A stretch of DNA of 64,000 nucleotides, taken from AC-32 sp963813435. Its GTDB lineage: Bacteria; Actinomycetota; Thermoleophilia; Gaiellales; Gaiellaceae. Below, piece after piece: positions 16,863 through 25,873 of this stretch (its first letter is position 1; each line of letters opens with the position of its first letter). The position numbers were made by a program, and so were the translations under genes. The stretch covers positions 310,001 through 374,000 of the forward strand of contig CAWEYY010000002.1 in NCBI GenBank assembly GCA_963813435.1, given 5' to 3'. The notes beneath the pieces were generated by a model. It did no database searches. It saw nothing but the letters and a program-made list of their open reading frames with translations, and was not told the origin of the DNA.

Positions 16863-18112
16863 GCCTCGCCCTCACGATCGAAGCGAAGATCCTGGTGGTG
16901 GAGCCGGTGCCCGAGCTTCTCGCGCTTGGTCGCGAGGTAGCGGCGGTTCTCGGAGTTCGGCGGCGTCTCGATGGGCACCTGTTCGACCACGGATAGACCA
17001 TAACCTTCGAGCCCGCTGATCTTTTTCGGATTGTTGGTCAGGATCCGGATCGTCGTCAGCCCGAGGTCGGCAAGGATCTGGTTGCCGATCCCCCACTCCC
17101 GCGCGTCGGCCGGGAAGCCGAGCTCGAGGTTCGCCTCCACCGTGTCGAGCCCGGATTCCTGGAGCTCGTAGGCCTTGAGCTTGTTGAGCAGTCCGATCCC
17201 GCGACCCTCCTGCGCCATGTAGAGCAGCACGCCGCGGTCCTCGGCGGAGATCTGCTGGAGCGCCTGGTCGAGCTGTTCGCCGCAGTCGCAGCGGAGCGAG
17301 TGGAACACGTCACCCGTGAGACATTCGGAGTGGACGCGCACGAGCACGTTCTGGATCCCGTCGACGTCGCCCTTGACGAGCGCGAGGTGGGTCTTGCCGG
17401 TCAGCTTCTCCCGGAACGCGACCGCGGTGAACTCGGCGTAGGCCGTCGGCAGGCGCACCGACGTCGTGCGCTCGACGAGCTTCTCCGTCCGGCGGCGGTA
17501 CTCGATCAGGTCGGCGACCGTGATCATCGTCAGGCCGTGCCGCTCGCAGTACGGGATCAGGTCGGGCACGCGGGCCATGGTCCCGTCGTCGTTCATCACC
17601 TCGCAGACGACGCCCGCCGGGTTGAGCCCGGCAAGCCTCGCGAGGTCGACCGCGGCCTCGGTCTGGCCGGCGCGGCGCAGCACGCCGCCTGCGCGTGCGC
17701 GAAGCGGAAAGACGTGGCCGGGCTGGACCAGATCGCCGGGCCCTCGGCTCGGATCGATCGCGACCTGAATCGTCCGCGACCGGTCGGAGGCCGAGATGCC
17801 GGTGCTCACCCCGTCGCGCGCCTCGATCGAGATCGTGAACGCGGTTCCGTAGGGCGTCTCGTTGCGCTCCGTCATCGGGCGGAGCTGCAGCTCGTCGCAG
17901 CGCTCCTCGGTCAGGCAGAGGCAGATCAGGCCCCGCCCGTGCGTCGCCATGAAGTTGATCGCCTCGGGCGTCGCGAACTGCGCCGCGATGGTCAGGTCGC
18001 CCTCGTTCTCGCGGTCGGCGGCGTCGACCACGACGACGAACTTGCCCTGGCGAATGTCCTCGATGGCCTCTTCGATCGAGGCGAACGCGGTGGATCTCAT
18101 GGTGGTGTCCAT
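16859..18112 (-). CDS. ribBA: bifunctional 3,4-dihydroxy-2-butanone-4-phosphate synthase / GTP cyclohydrolase II
   Basis: 417 residues from ATG 18110-18112. The RibB half (about 8-208) shows DRENEGDLT and the THGRGLICLCL segment. The RibA half (about 212-400) has the zinc ligands in ECLTGDVFHSLRCDCG and the catalytic QEGRGIGL motif. It makes both committed precursors of riboflavin from ribulose-5-phosphate and GTP. It lies between ribE and ribH in the rib cluster. Confidence 0.95.
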   Translation of the reverse strand: MDTTMRSTAFASIEEAIEDIRQGKFVVVVDAADRENEGDLTIAAQFATPEAINFMATHGRGLICLCLTEERCDELQLRPMTERNETPYGTAFTISIEARDGVSTGISASDRSRTIQVAIDPSRGPGDLVQPGHVFPLRARAGGVLRRAGQTEAAVDLARLAGLNPAGVVCEVMNDDGTMARVPDLIPYCERHGLTMITVADLIEYRRRTEKLVERTTSVRLPTAYAEFTAVAFREKLTGKTHLALVKGDVDGIQNVLVRVHSECLTGDVFHSLRCDCGEQLDQALQQISAEDRGVLLYMAQEGRGIGLLNKLKAYELQESGLDTVEANLELGFPADAREWGIGNQILADLGLTTIRILTNNPKKISGLEGYGLSVVEQVPIETPPNSENRRYLATKREKLGHRLHHQDLRFDREGEA

Positions 18113-18131
18113 CTCGGCTGGATCGTACTCC

Positions 18132-18725
18132 TCAGCGCGCGGTCAGCCGCTCGACGTACTTGGCGAGCACGTCGACCTCGAGGTTCACTCCATCGCCGGG
18201 CTCGAGATCGGAGAGCGTCGTCTCGCGAAGCGTGTGCGGAACGAGCGCAATCTCGACGCCGTCGCCCGTGATCGCGGCGATCGTGAGGGAGACACCGTCG
18301 ACGGCGAGCGAACCCTTCTCGACGCAGTAGCGCAGGAGCTCTGCCGGGACGTCGAGCGCCAGCCTGCGGCCGTCGCCCTCGGGCTCGACCGCGCGAACGC
18401 GCCCGACACCGTCGACGTGACCCTGGACGTAGTGGCCGCCGAGCGGCTCGCCGGCGCGAAGCGCGGGCTCGAGGTTGACATCGGCCCCTTCGCCGAGATC
18501 TCCGAGAGTCGTGCGCGCGAGAGATTCCGGGACGGCCTCGAACACGAGCTCGCCGTTGTCCGCAGCGACCGCGGTCAAGCAGCAGCCGGCGACCGACACC
18601 GAGTCGCCGAGCCCGGTCTCGGCGGCCGTCTTCGGCGCCGAGATTCGCAGCCGGAGCGCGCTCTGCGCGCCGTTCCGCTCGGCCGAGACGACGCGTCCGC
18701 GCTCGCGCACGATCCCCGTGAACAT
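18132..18725 (-). CDS. ribE: riboflavin synthase alpha chain
   Basis: 197 residues from ATG 18723-18725. The MFTGIVRERG start and internal duplication of two lumazine-binding barrels are clear: GCCLTAV near 48 and GVSLTIA near 143, with the linking HYVQGHVDGVGRV near 98. It dismutates two lumazines to riboflavin. It starts 48 bases after repeat B copy 2, which separates it from ribD. Confidence 0.95.
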   Translation of the reverse strand: MFTGIVRERGRVVSAERNGAQSALRLRISAPKTAAETGLGDSVSVAGCCLTAVAADNGELVFEAVPESLARTTLGDLGEGADVNLEPALRAGEPLGGHYVQGHVDGVGRVRAVEPEGDGRRLALDVPAELLRYCVEKGSLAVDGVSLTIAAITGDGVEIALVPHTLRETTLSDLEPGDGVNLEVDVLAKYVERLTAR

Positions 18726-18772
18726 GAGCCTAAGGCTACCGCGGAGCTCTTCGGTCAAGCCCCGCGTCGCCT

Positions 18773-18848
18773 GTCACGCTTTCGGCACGGATCCGTGACA
18801 GACACGTGCGCCTTTCCCGGATACGCTCGCCTCGGGGAGGAGGCCGGG
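18773..18848. repeat. interspersed repeat, family B copy 2
   Basis: About 76 bases lying between ribD and ribE, inside an otherwise compact rib cluster. The left part holds an inverted repeat, CTGTCACG with CGTGACAG (about 18771-18800). The right part matches copy 1 exactly over 25 bases. A third, more divergent copy is at 59757-59836. Confidence 0.78.
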
Positions 18849-18877
18849 CGAACCGTACTCAGACCACGTGCGGTTTC

Positions 18878-19822
18878 TCAGGGCTCGCGCAAGTAGCCGA
18901 CGAGCAGGACGTCCTCGCCGACGGCCTCGCAGGTCAGGTGCTCGAGCTGGATTGGATCCGGAAGCGCCGCCACGGGCCCAGGGCCGTCCCCCGAGAGCCG
19001 AGGGGCGACGAAGACCAGCAGCTTGTCGATGAGGCCCGCCGCGAGGAACGACGCGGCCAGCGTCGGCCCGCCCTCCAGGAGCAGCGTGCGTACGCCTTCG
19101 TCCGCGAGGGCCGCGAGCTCGTCCGCGAGCCCACCTGACCGAAGCTCGAGCTCCGACCCCTCCGGCAGCGGCCCGCGGCCGAAGGCCAGACGCCGCGGCT
19201 GCCGGGTCGCACCCACATCACGCGCGGTCAGGGCCGGCTCGTCGGCCCGCACGGTTCCCATCCCGACGGCGACTGCGTCCGACTCGGCCCGCAGCTCGTG
19301 CACGCGCCGCCGGCTCTCCTCGCCGGTCACCCACCGCGAGCCGGGCACCGTCACCCGCCCGTCGAGTGTCATCGCCACCTTGTAGGTGACGAACGGCCTG
19401 CCCCGCGCGATCCACACGCGCCAGGCCTCGTTCTGCTGCCTCGCCTCCCACGAGTCGACGACCTCGACCTCGACGCCCGCCTCGCGCAGCCGCGCGAACC
19501 CCCTTCCGTCGACCTTCGGGTTCGGATCGCCGGCCCCGGCGACGACCCGCGCGATCCCGGCCTCGACGACGGCGTCCGCGCACGGCGGGGTCGCGCCGTG
19601 ATGCGAGCAGGGCTCGAGCGTGACGAACAGCGTCGCCCCGCGCGCGCGATCTCCGGCTCCGGCGAGTGCTGCAACCTCGGCGTGCGGCGTCCCGGGGCCC
19701 GCGTACCAGCCCTCGCCGACGACCTCCTCCCCGCGCACGATCACCGCGCCGACGAGCGGATGGTCGCGGTCGACCTGGCCGCGTCCCCGCTCCGCGAGCT
19801 CCAGTGCCCGCTCGAGGCTCAT
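18878..19822 (-). CDS. ribD: bifunctional diaminohydroxyphosphoribosylaminopyrimidine deaminase / reductase
   Basis: 314 residues from ATG 19820-19822. The deaminase half has the zinc site HAEVAAL near residue 49 and LEPCSHHGATPPC near 72-84. The reductase half (about 145-314) has VAMTLDGRV and the nucleotide-binding LLLEGGPTLAASF. It catalyses the second and third steps from GTP towards riboflavin. It overlaps rpe by four bases. No FMN riboswitch is seen before it. Confidence 0.95.
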   Translation of the reverse strand: MSLERALELAERGRGQVDRDHPLVGAVIVRGEEVVGEGWYAGPGTPHAEVAALAGAGDRARGATLFVTLEPCSHHGATPPCADAVVEAGIARVVAGAGDPNPKVDGRGFARLREAGVEVEVVDSWEARQQNEAWRVWIARGRPFVTYKVAMTLDGRVTVPGSRWVTGEESRRRVHELRAESDAVAVGMGTVRADEPALTARDVGATRQPRRLAFGRGPLPEGSELELRSGGLADELAALADEGVRTLLLEGGPTLAASFLAAGLIDKLLVFVAPRLSGDGPGPVAALPDPIQLEHLTCEAVGEDVLLVGYLREP

Positions 19823-20511
19823 GTCCGCGGCGTCGCCTGCGCCACGAGGCCGCGATAGGCCTGGGCTCGATCCGCGTGGCCGAAGATCGACGCGCCGGCG
19901 ATAAACAGCGTGGCGCCGGCCTCTCGGAGCTCCGCGATGTTCTCCAGGCCGACCCCACCGTCCACCTGGATCCGCATCGAGTCCGGCAGCAGCTCCCGCA
20001 GGGCGCGCACCCGCTCGAACGCCTCCGGGATGAACTTCTGCCCCGAGTAGCCCGGGTGCACGCTCATGCAGAGCACGAGGTCGACCTCGGCGCGCAGCGC
20101 GGCGGTCGCTGCCCGCTCGACGATCGTGTCGGGATTCAGAGACAGCCCGGCCTGGAGACCGTGCTCCCGCGCAAGCGCCACGACGGCCGGCGGGTCCGGG
20201 CACACCTCGACGTGGACCGTGACGCTGTCGGCGCCGGCCTCCGCGAACTGCCCGATATGGCGTTCGGGAGCTTCGACCATCAGGTGGCAGTCGAGCACCC
20301 CGCCCGCTCCGTGCACGATCGGCGCAATCGCCTGGAGCACGATCGGGCCCATCGTGATCGGCGGGATGAAGTGCCCGTCGCCGACGTCGAAGTGGAAGAC
20401 GCGTGTCCCGGCCTCGAGGAGCGCTTCGACCTCCTCGCCGAGGCGCGAGAAGTCGGACGCATACAGCGAGGGCTCGACCTCGATCCCCCGCACCCAGTCG
20501 GACCAGCTCAC
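19819..20511 (-). CDS. rpe: ribulose-phosphate 3-epimerase
   Basis: 230 residues from GTG 20511. The TIM-barrel signatures are present: EPSLYASDFSRL near 13, FHFDVGDGHFIP near 39, DCHLMVE near 74, MSVHPGYSGQKF near 149 and VDGGVGLENI near 184, including the metal-binding Asp and His residues. It interconverts ribulose-5-phosphate and xylulose-5-phosphate. Ribulose-5-phosphate is also the RibB substrate, which may explain its place in the rib cluster. Confidence 0.95.
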   Translation of the reverse strand: MSWSDWVRGIEVEPSLYASDFSRLGEEVEALLEAGTRVFHFDVGDGHFIPPITMGPIVLQAIAPIVHGAGGVLDCHLMVEAPERHIGQFAEAGADSVTVHVEVCPDPPAVVALAREHGLQAGLSLNPDTIVERAATAALRAEVDLVLCMSVHPGYSGQKFIPEAFERVRALRELLPDSMRIQVDGGVGLENIAELREAGATLFIAGASIFGHADRAQAYRGLVAQATPRT

Positions 20512-20521
20512 GCGGGTGATC

Positions 20522-21805
20522 CTAAGGCGCTCGCTTGCGACGCCGACCAGAGGAGGCCGTAGCGGCTTTGCCGGTGCGGCCGTTCAAGCGCGCGATGAAG
20601 AAGCCCGATGTCCGGTCGCGGTCGGGCCGCGTCAGGAGGAACTCCGGCCTCCTCGGGTGCACGAACGACGGCCACTCCGTCCCCAGGGGCTCGACGGGGA
20701 GGCCCGTCGCGTCCACCACGTCCTCGTTCTCTTCCACGGCGATCGTGCACACGGAGTAGAGAATCGTCCCGCCCGGCCGCACGCGCTCGGCGGCGACCGT
20801 GAGGAGGTCGCGCTGCAGCTCCGGCAGCGGCTTCGCGCGCCAGCGAAGGTCGGGCCGCGAGGCGAGCACGCCGAGCCCGGAGCAGGGCGCATCGACGAGC
20901 ACGCGGTCGAAATCGCGCAACGCGGCCGGCAGGTCGAGCGCATCGGCGTTCACGACGCGCACGTTCGACGCTCCGAGCCGGGCGCAGTTCTCCTCGAGCT
21001 CCCGGGCACGACCGGGATGCTTCTCGACGGCGGTCACCTCGCCCGCAAGCTGCGTTGCCTTCCCTCCGGGCGCGGCGCACAGGTCGAGCACGCGCTCCCC
21101 CTCGCGACTGCCGACGCACAGGCCCGCGAGCTGGGAACCGCGGCTCTGTGGCCAGATCAGCCCCTCGCGCAGAGCGTCCTCGTCGACGCGCTCGACGTGC
21201 AGCGCGTCCGGCAGGTCCGGATCCGGGACACCCTCGACGGCTCCCTGCTTGCGCGTGTTCCGCCGCACGACTCTCTCCGGCGGCTCGTTCTGCGCCTCCA
21301 TGAGCGAGATGGCTTCCGTCGGCCCGAGCTCCCGCCACCACAGCTCCGCGACCCAGTCCGGATACGAATGCCTGAGACCCGCCTGCTCCGCGGTCGCGAC
21401 AGGCAGTGCCTCGACCAGGTCGCGCAGCCCGAGCGCGAGGCGCCGCATGACCGCGTTCGAGAACGAGACAGCACGCTCCAGACCCGCAGCCCGGACGAGC
21501 TCGACCGACTCGTTCACGGCCGCATGGACGGCGACCTCGGAGAACGCGAGCTGGTAGGCGCCGAGCCGCAGCGCGGCGCGTACAGGCGGATCGAGCTTCG
21601 CGACCGGCCGGCGGCCGAGCGCTTCGATCCCGTGATCGAGCGTCCGCATGCGCTGAATCGTCCCGAAGGCAAGTCGCTGCGCGAGCGCGCGATCACGCTG
21701 GTCGAGCTCTGCGGCGGCCGCGGGAAAGGCTCGATCGGCGTAGGCGCCGTCCTCGAAGACGCGGAGCACGGTGTCGAACGCCGCGCGTCTGGCGGGAGAA
21801 ATCAC
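20522..21805 (-). CDS. rsmB: 16S rRNA (cytosine967-C5)-methyltransferase
   Basis: 427 residues from GTG 21805, overlapping the fmt stop. The N-terminal NusB-like RNA-binding domain (1-140) and the C-terminal methyltransferase are both present: LDLCAAPGGKATQLA near 243, DAPCSGLG near 309 and SVCTI near 358 give the two catalytic cysteines. The normal protein end (GFFIARL) is followed by about 20 residues, GRTGKAATASSGRRRKRAP, encoded entirely by an interspersed palindromic repeat. The tail is therefore an acquired addition. Confidence 0.93.
   Translation of the reverse strand: MISPARRAAFDTVLRVFEDGAYADRAFPAAAAELDQRDRALAQRLAFGTIQRMRTLDHGIEALGRRPVAKLDPPVRAALRLGAYQLAFSEVAVHAAVNESVELVRAAGLERAVSFSNAVMRRLALGLRDLVEALPVATAEQAGLRHSYPDWVAELWWRELGPTEAISLMEAQNEPPERVVRRNTRKQGAVEGVPDPDLPDALHVERVDEDALREGLIWPQSRGSQLAGLCVGSREGERVLDLCAAPGGKATQLAGEVTAVEKHPGRARELEENCARLGASNVRVVNADALDLPAALRDFDRVLVDAPCSGLGVLASRPDLRWRAKPLPELQRDLLTVAAERVRPGGTILYSVCTIAVEENEDVVDATGLPVEPLGTEWPSFVHPRRPEFLLTRPDRDRTSGFFIARLNGRTGKAATASSGRRRKRAP
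20523..20584. repeat. interspersed two-hairpin repeat, family A copy 2
   Basis: The two-stem element shares CTTGCGACGCC and GGCTTTGCCGGTGCGGCCG with copy 3 at 42414-42469, and has the same layout as copy 1 at 4321-4376. It overlaps the last 20 or so codons and the stop of rsmB. Confidence 0.82.
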
Positions 21806-22593
21806 CGAAGGCCGCGCGCGAACTCGTCGTAGCTCATGCGGCGCCGGCCGTCCTGTTGCACCTCGAGTGGGACGAGCTTTCCGTCCTCGATGGCGGCACG
21901 CCAGATCGTCACCGGACGCCCGTCGAGCTCCGCGCGCGCGCCGATGTGCGGGGAGAGCGCGCGGATCCGGTTCAGCAGCTCCTCCGGCGGCCGGCCCCAG
22001 TCGAGCTCTCGGTCTGCGGCGTCGATCTTCTCCGCGTACGTGATCCCCTCGGACGACTGCGGCGTGAAGCTCGGCTCGGGCAGCACCTCTTCGAGCAGCG
22101 CGGCGCCGATCTCGCCGGCCCGAGCGGCCACGGCGCCGAAGTCGTCCTCTTCTTCGATCGGGAACGCGCGCTGGGCAGCTATAGGCCCCGCGTCGAGCTC
22201 GGGCTCCAGCCTGATGATCGTGACGCCGGTCTCCCGGTCTCCGGCCATCAGCGCCCGCTCGATCGGCGCCGCGCCGCGCCAGCGAGGCAGCAGCGACGGA
22301 TGGACGTTGAGCCAGAGAGCCCGCGAAAGAGCCGCCTCGGGAATCAGCACGCCGTAGGCCGCGACGACGACCGTCTCCTCTCCGGGGTCGAAGTCCGGCC
22401 CGATCCGCTCGGGCTGGCGCACGTCGATCCCGAGCCGCTCCGCGACCTCCTTCGCCGGAGGCGGCGCCACCTTGCGGCCCCGACCCTGTTGCCGGTCGGG
22501 CCGGGTGAGCAGGTAGGCGATCTCGTGATTGGCCGACAGCCGCTCGAGCACATCGGCGCCAAGCGGCGCCGTCGCGGCGACGGCGAGCCTCAA
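21802..22593 (-). CDS. fmt: methionyl-tRNA formyltransferase
   Basis: 263 residues from TTG 22593, somewhat shorter than the usual 310. The hydrolase domain holds TRPDRQQGRGRK and the active-site NVHPSLLPRWRGAAPIERA (residues 96-114). YAEKIDAADRELDW leads into a shortened C-terminal tRNA-binding domain. It formylates Met-tRNA for initiation using 10-formyl-THF. It is placed directly after def, the deformylase that reverses the mark. Confidence 0.93.
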   Translation of the reverse strand: MRLAVAATAPLGADVLERLSANHEIAYLLTRPDRQQGRGRKVAPPPAKEVAERLGIDVRQPERIGPDFDPGEETVVVAAYGVLIPEAALSRALWLNVHPSLLPRWRGAAPIERALMAGDRETGVTIIRLEPELDAGPIAAQRAFPIEEEDDFGAVAARAGEIGAALLEEVLPEPSFTPQSSEGITYAEKIDAADRELDWGRPPEELLNRIRALSPHIGARAELDGRPVTIWRAAIEDGKLVPLEVQQDGRRRMSYDEFARGLR

Positions 22594-22597
22594 GGGC

Positions 22598-23173
22598 CTA
22601 CCTGACGAAGACGGGCTGCGGGCGCAGGGTAGCCAGCGCCTCTCGGCGGGCCTCGGGAGTCGTCCGGTCGAGGGTCAGGATCCCGTCGAGGTGGTCGATC
22701 TCGTGCTGGGCGATCCGGGCGGCGAGGCCCTCGAGCTCGAGACGCACGTCGTTCCCCTGTGGGTCGCTCGCCTCGATCGTGACGCGCTCGTGCCGCTCGA
22801 CCGGGATCACGACGCTGCCGAGCGAGAGACAGCCCTCGTCGTCGGTGACCCGCTCCTCTGAACCGTCGGCGAGCCGCGGATTGACGAGCGCAATCACCTC
22901 CTCCTCCGGGTCGGCATGGAAGACGAAGACGCGCTGGAGCACGCCGATCTGCGTCGCCGCCAGCCCGAGCCCGGTCGCGTCCTGCAGCAGCTGCTCCATG
23001 CGCTCCACCAGCCGGCCGAGATCCCCGTCGAAGTCCTCGATCTCGTGCGCCCTCATCCGCAGCGCAGGGTCGGGGTACTGGCGGATCTGGGCGAGCGCGA
23101 TCAGGCGCCGCGCTTCCGCCTCGGCGTCCAGCTCGTCGTTAATGACCTCGCCCGCTTCGCTCACCTTCGTCAT
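22598..23173 (-). CDS. def: peptide deformylase
   Basis: 191 residues from ATG 23171-23173. The three motifs are intact: GLGLAATQIG near 68, EGCLSLG near 113 with the metal Cys, and QHEIDHLDG near 155 with the two His ligands and catalytic Glu. It removes formyl groups from nascent N-termini. About 25 residues precede the usual start of the domain; they are acidic and could be a real extension or a start called too early. Confidence 0.94.
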   Translation of the reverse strand: MTKVSEAGEVINDELDAEAEARRLIALAQIRQYPDPALRMRAHEIEDFDGDLGRLVERMEQLLQDATGLGLAATQIGVLQRVFVFHADPEEEVIALVNPRLADGSEERVTDDEGCLSLGSVVIPVERHERVTIEASDPQGNDVRLELEGLAARIAQHEIDHLDGILTLDRTTPEARREALATLRPQPVFVR

Positions 23174-23193
23174 CTTAGTAGCGCTCTACGGGC

Positions 23194-25137
23194 TCAGAGG
23201 CTCTGCGGATCGACGTCGACGACCGCGGTCAGCCCGGCGCGCCGCATCGCGGGAGCGGCGGCCGCGAGCAACCGCGCTGTGCGGGTCGCGAGGGAGCGGG
23301 GCTCGCCGGTCTTGGCCACGAGCTGCGCGCGATGACGGCCGCGCAGACGGAACAGCGGCGCAGGCCCGAGCAGGTCGGCGCCGTGGCCTTCCAGCCCGGC
23401 GCGCAGCTCGCCGAGGAGCTTCATCGCCGCCGCCTCTCCGGGGCCGGTGACCAGGATGCGCACCAGGTGGCGGAACGGCGGATAGCCGAGCTCGCGCCGG
23501 CGGTCGAGCTCGTCGGCGAGGAAGCGCGGCACGTCGTGCCGGGCCGCAAGGACCAGCGGCCGCGCGTCCGGCTGGAACGTCTGCACGATCACCCGGCCGG
23601 GCGCGTCGCGGCCGCTCCGGCCGGCGAGCTGGGTGACGAGCTGGAACGTCCGCTCCTCGGCGCGCAGGTCGGGAAGGCCGAGGCCGGTGTCGGCGTCCAC
23701 GACCGCGGCGAGCGCGACCCCGGCGAAGTGGTGGCCCTTCGCCACCATCTGCGTCCCGAGCAGGACGACGCGGTCGGCCTCCCGGAAGCGGCGCAGCAGT
23801 CCCGCGAGCTCCTCGGGCCGCTTGACGGCGTCGGCGTCGAGCCGGATCAGCTCGAGCTCGGGCACCTTGTCGGCGAGCTCGCGCTCGAGCCGCTGCGTCC
23901 CCGCCCCGATCCGCGCGAGCTCGACCGAGCGGCACACCGGACATTCGTCGGGCGCCGGCTCCGCGTGCGCGCAGTGATGGCAGTGCAGCATCTCGTCGCG
24001 GTGCAGCACCAGGGCCACGTCGCAGTCGGGGCAGCGGAATGTCGCCCCGCAGGCGCGGCAGTGCAGCGCGGGCGCGATGCCGCGGCGGTTCAGGAGCAGG
24101 ATCGCCTTGCCTCCATGCTCTGCGATCGCCCCGAGCTCGGCGAGGAGCGGCGCCGAGAGGGGGTAGCCGGACTCGCGCCGGAGGTCGACGAGCCGCACGG
24201 GCGGCAAGCGGCCGCCGAGGCGCTCGCTCAGTTCGAGCCGCTCGAGGCGCTCCCAGCTCTCCGGCCTCGGCGTCGCGCTCCCGTAGACGGCCACGGCGCC
24301 CTCGAGCGATGCGCGCTTGGCGGCGACCGTGCGCGCGTCGTAGCGGGGATCGGACTCCTGCTTGTAGGAGGAATCGTGCTCCTCGTCCACGCAGACGAGG
24401 CCGAGCCCGCGCATCGGCGCGAAGATCGCCGACCGCGCACCGACCACGATCCGCGCGTCGCCGCGGGCGATCCGCTCCCGCTCGTCACGGCGCTCGGCGT
24501 CGGTCAGCCCCGAATGCAGGAGCGCCACCGAGTCGCCAAACCGTGCGCGGAAGCGGCCGACGGTCTGCGGCGCGAGCGCGATCTCCGGCACGAGCACGAT
24601 CGTGCCCAGACCGCGCTCGAGAGCGGCCGAAGCGGCCTGGAGGTACACCTCCGTCTTGCCGCTCCCGGTCGGGCCGTAGAGCAGGAAGTGGCCGCCGCCC
24701 GAGTCGAGAGCCGCATCGAGCCGCGCGAGCGCGGCCTCCTGGTCGGCGCTCAGGTTCTCCGGAGCCGCCTCGCCCTCGAGCGACTGACGCTCAACGGGCG
24801 ACACGCTACGCGTCCTGGTTTCACGCTTTTTCCGTCGAAGCGGAGCGACCAGCGCAAGCGTGCGCGCGGGCGTCGAGCCGTAGTACTCCGCCAGCCACAG
24901 CGCGAGATCGACGAGCGCGGGCGGCAGCTCGTAGACGACCGACTCGACCGCGAGCGCCTTCACCCCTACCGGCGGAGCGCTCACGACGTCGACCACGACC
25001 CCGCGAGCCCGTGACCGGCCGAATGGCACCGACACGACCGCGCCTTTCTCCGCCCCGTCGGGCAGCTCGTACGTGAACTCGCGCGCGCTCAACGCGCGCG
25101 CAGTCACCAGCGGAACGACCGTCCCGAATCGTGGCAC
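23194..25137 (-). CDS. priA: primosomal protein N-prime (PriA helicase)
   Basis: 647 residues from GTG 25137; a GTG 36 bases further upstream is possible but lies in the regulatory gap. It has the DNA-binding N-terminus, Walker A GPTGSGKTE, DEEHDSSYKQ, the eight-cysteine zinc module (CRAC through CPVC, around 385-425) and QLAGRSGRD. It restarts stalled replication forks. It opens the priA-def-fmt-rsmB-rpe-rib cluster and is divergent from the DtxR-type gene. Confidence 0.94.
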   Translation of the reverse strand: MPRFGTVVPLVTARALSAREFTYELPDGAEKGAVVSVPFGRSRARGVVVDVVSAPPVGVKALAVESVVYELPPALVDLALWLAEYYGSTPARTLALVAPLRRKKRETRTRSVSPVERQSLEGEAAPENLSADQEAALARLDAALDSGGGHFLLYGPTGSGKTEVYLQAASAALERGLGTIVLVPEIALAPQTVGRFRARFGDSVALLHSGLTDAERRDERERIARGDARIVVGARSAIFAPMRGLGLVCVDEEHDSSYKQESDPRYDARTVAAKRASLEGAVAVYGSATPRPESWERLERLELSERLGGRLPPVRLVDLRRESGYPLSAPLLAELGAIAEHGGKAILLLNRRGIAPALHCRACGATFRCPDCDVALVLHRDEMLHCHHCAHAEPAPDECPVCRSVELARIGAGTQRLERELADKVPELELIRLDADAVKRPEELAGLLRRFREADRVVLLGTQMVAKGHHFAGVALAAVVDADTGLGLPDLRAEERTFQLVTQLAGRSGRDAPGRVIVQTFQPDARPLVLAARHDVPRFLADELDRRRELGYPPFRHLVRILVTGPGEAAAMKLLGELRAGLEGHGADLLGPAPLFRLRGRHRAQLVAKTGEPRSLATRTARLLAAAAPAMRRAGLTAVVDVDPQSL

Positions 25138-25176
25138 GGGAGTGAGGCTAGACGTCGGCCGCGACGAGGGCACCAG

Positions 25177-25182
25177 TAGAGT
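25177..25182 (+). promoter_or_regulatory. candidate -10 box, leaderless start of the DtxR-type gene
   Basis: TAGAGT ends seven bases before the GTG at 25190. With the usual distance from -10 to transcript start, transcription would begin at the start codon itself, giving a leaderless mRNA. No Shine-Dalgarno sequence is present. Confidence 0.45.
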
Positions 25183-25189
25183 TCGCGAC

Positions 25190-25873
25190 GTGGCGCAGGG
25201 TCATTCCGTCGACGAATACCTTGAGACGATCTACTTCCTCGCCTTTCCGATCGGCGAGTACAAGCCGCAAACGCAGGGCTCGCCCACGCTCGCCTCGCGC
25301 GTGGCCGAGATGCTCGGCGTCTCGCGGGCCTCGGCGGGCGAGATGCTGAAGAGGCTCGAGGCAGACGGGCTCGTCGAGCGCGGCGAGCACAAGGAGGCGA
25401 TCCTCACCGCCGCGGGTCGGGACCGCGCCGAGCAGGTCGTCCGCAAGCACCGGATCGTCGAGCGACTGCTGACCGACTTCATGGGCTACACCCCGGCCGA
25501 GTCGCATGTGCACGCGGACGAGATCGGCGAGAGCTTCAGCGACGACATGATCGACCGGATCAGCGAGAAGCTCGGCCACCCCGATCGCTGCCCGCACGGC
25601 TGGCCGGTCGACACCGACTTCGAGCAGGCGGAGAACCGCGAGCTCGCCCCGCTCTCCGACCTCGGCCCGGGCTCGCGTGCCGAGATCATCCGGCTCGCCG
25701 AGCACGACGGCGACCTCCTGCACTGGTTCTACGACCAGGGCTTCGTGCCGGGGTCGGAGGTCGAGGTGCGCGAGGCTCAGCCAGCGGCCGAGCAGCTCAC
25801 GGTTCAGCTCGATGGCGACGAGAAGACGATCGCCGAGAAGGCCGCCGCCGGTCTCTTCGTGCGTCCCGCTTGA
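25190..25873 (+). CDS. DtxR/MntR-family metal-dependent transcriptional regulator
   Basis: 227 residues from GTG 25190. The N-terminal winged helix (about 5-70) contains LASRVAEMLGVSRASAGEMLKRL-type sequence, the dimerisation and metal-binding region (75-140) contains HRIVERLL and HADEIGESFSDDM, and the C-terminal SH3-like FeoA domain spans about 150-225. Such regulators repress metal uptake when iron or manganese is bound. Its TGA stop overlaps the TTG start of the polysaccharide deacetylase gene. No metal transporter is adjacent, so the regulon is elsewhere. Confidence 0.9.
   Translation: MAQGHSVDEYLETIYFLAFPIGEYKPQTQGSPTLASRVAEMLGVSRASAGEMLKRLEADGLVERGEHKEAILTAAGRDRAEQVVRKHRIVERLLTDFMGYTPAESHVHADEIGESFSDDMIDRISEKLGHPDRCPHGWPVDTDFEQAENRELAPLSDLGPGSRAEIIRLAEHDGDLLHWFYDQGFVPGSEVEVREAQPAAEQLTVQLDGDEKTIAEKAAAGLFVRPA

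Noticed and set aside
19822..20522. FMN riboswitch ahead of ribD
   Set aside because: ribD overlaps rpe by four bases and rpe follows rsmB closely; there is no leader, and no RFN-like conserved sequence was seen anywhere in the rib cluster.
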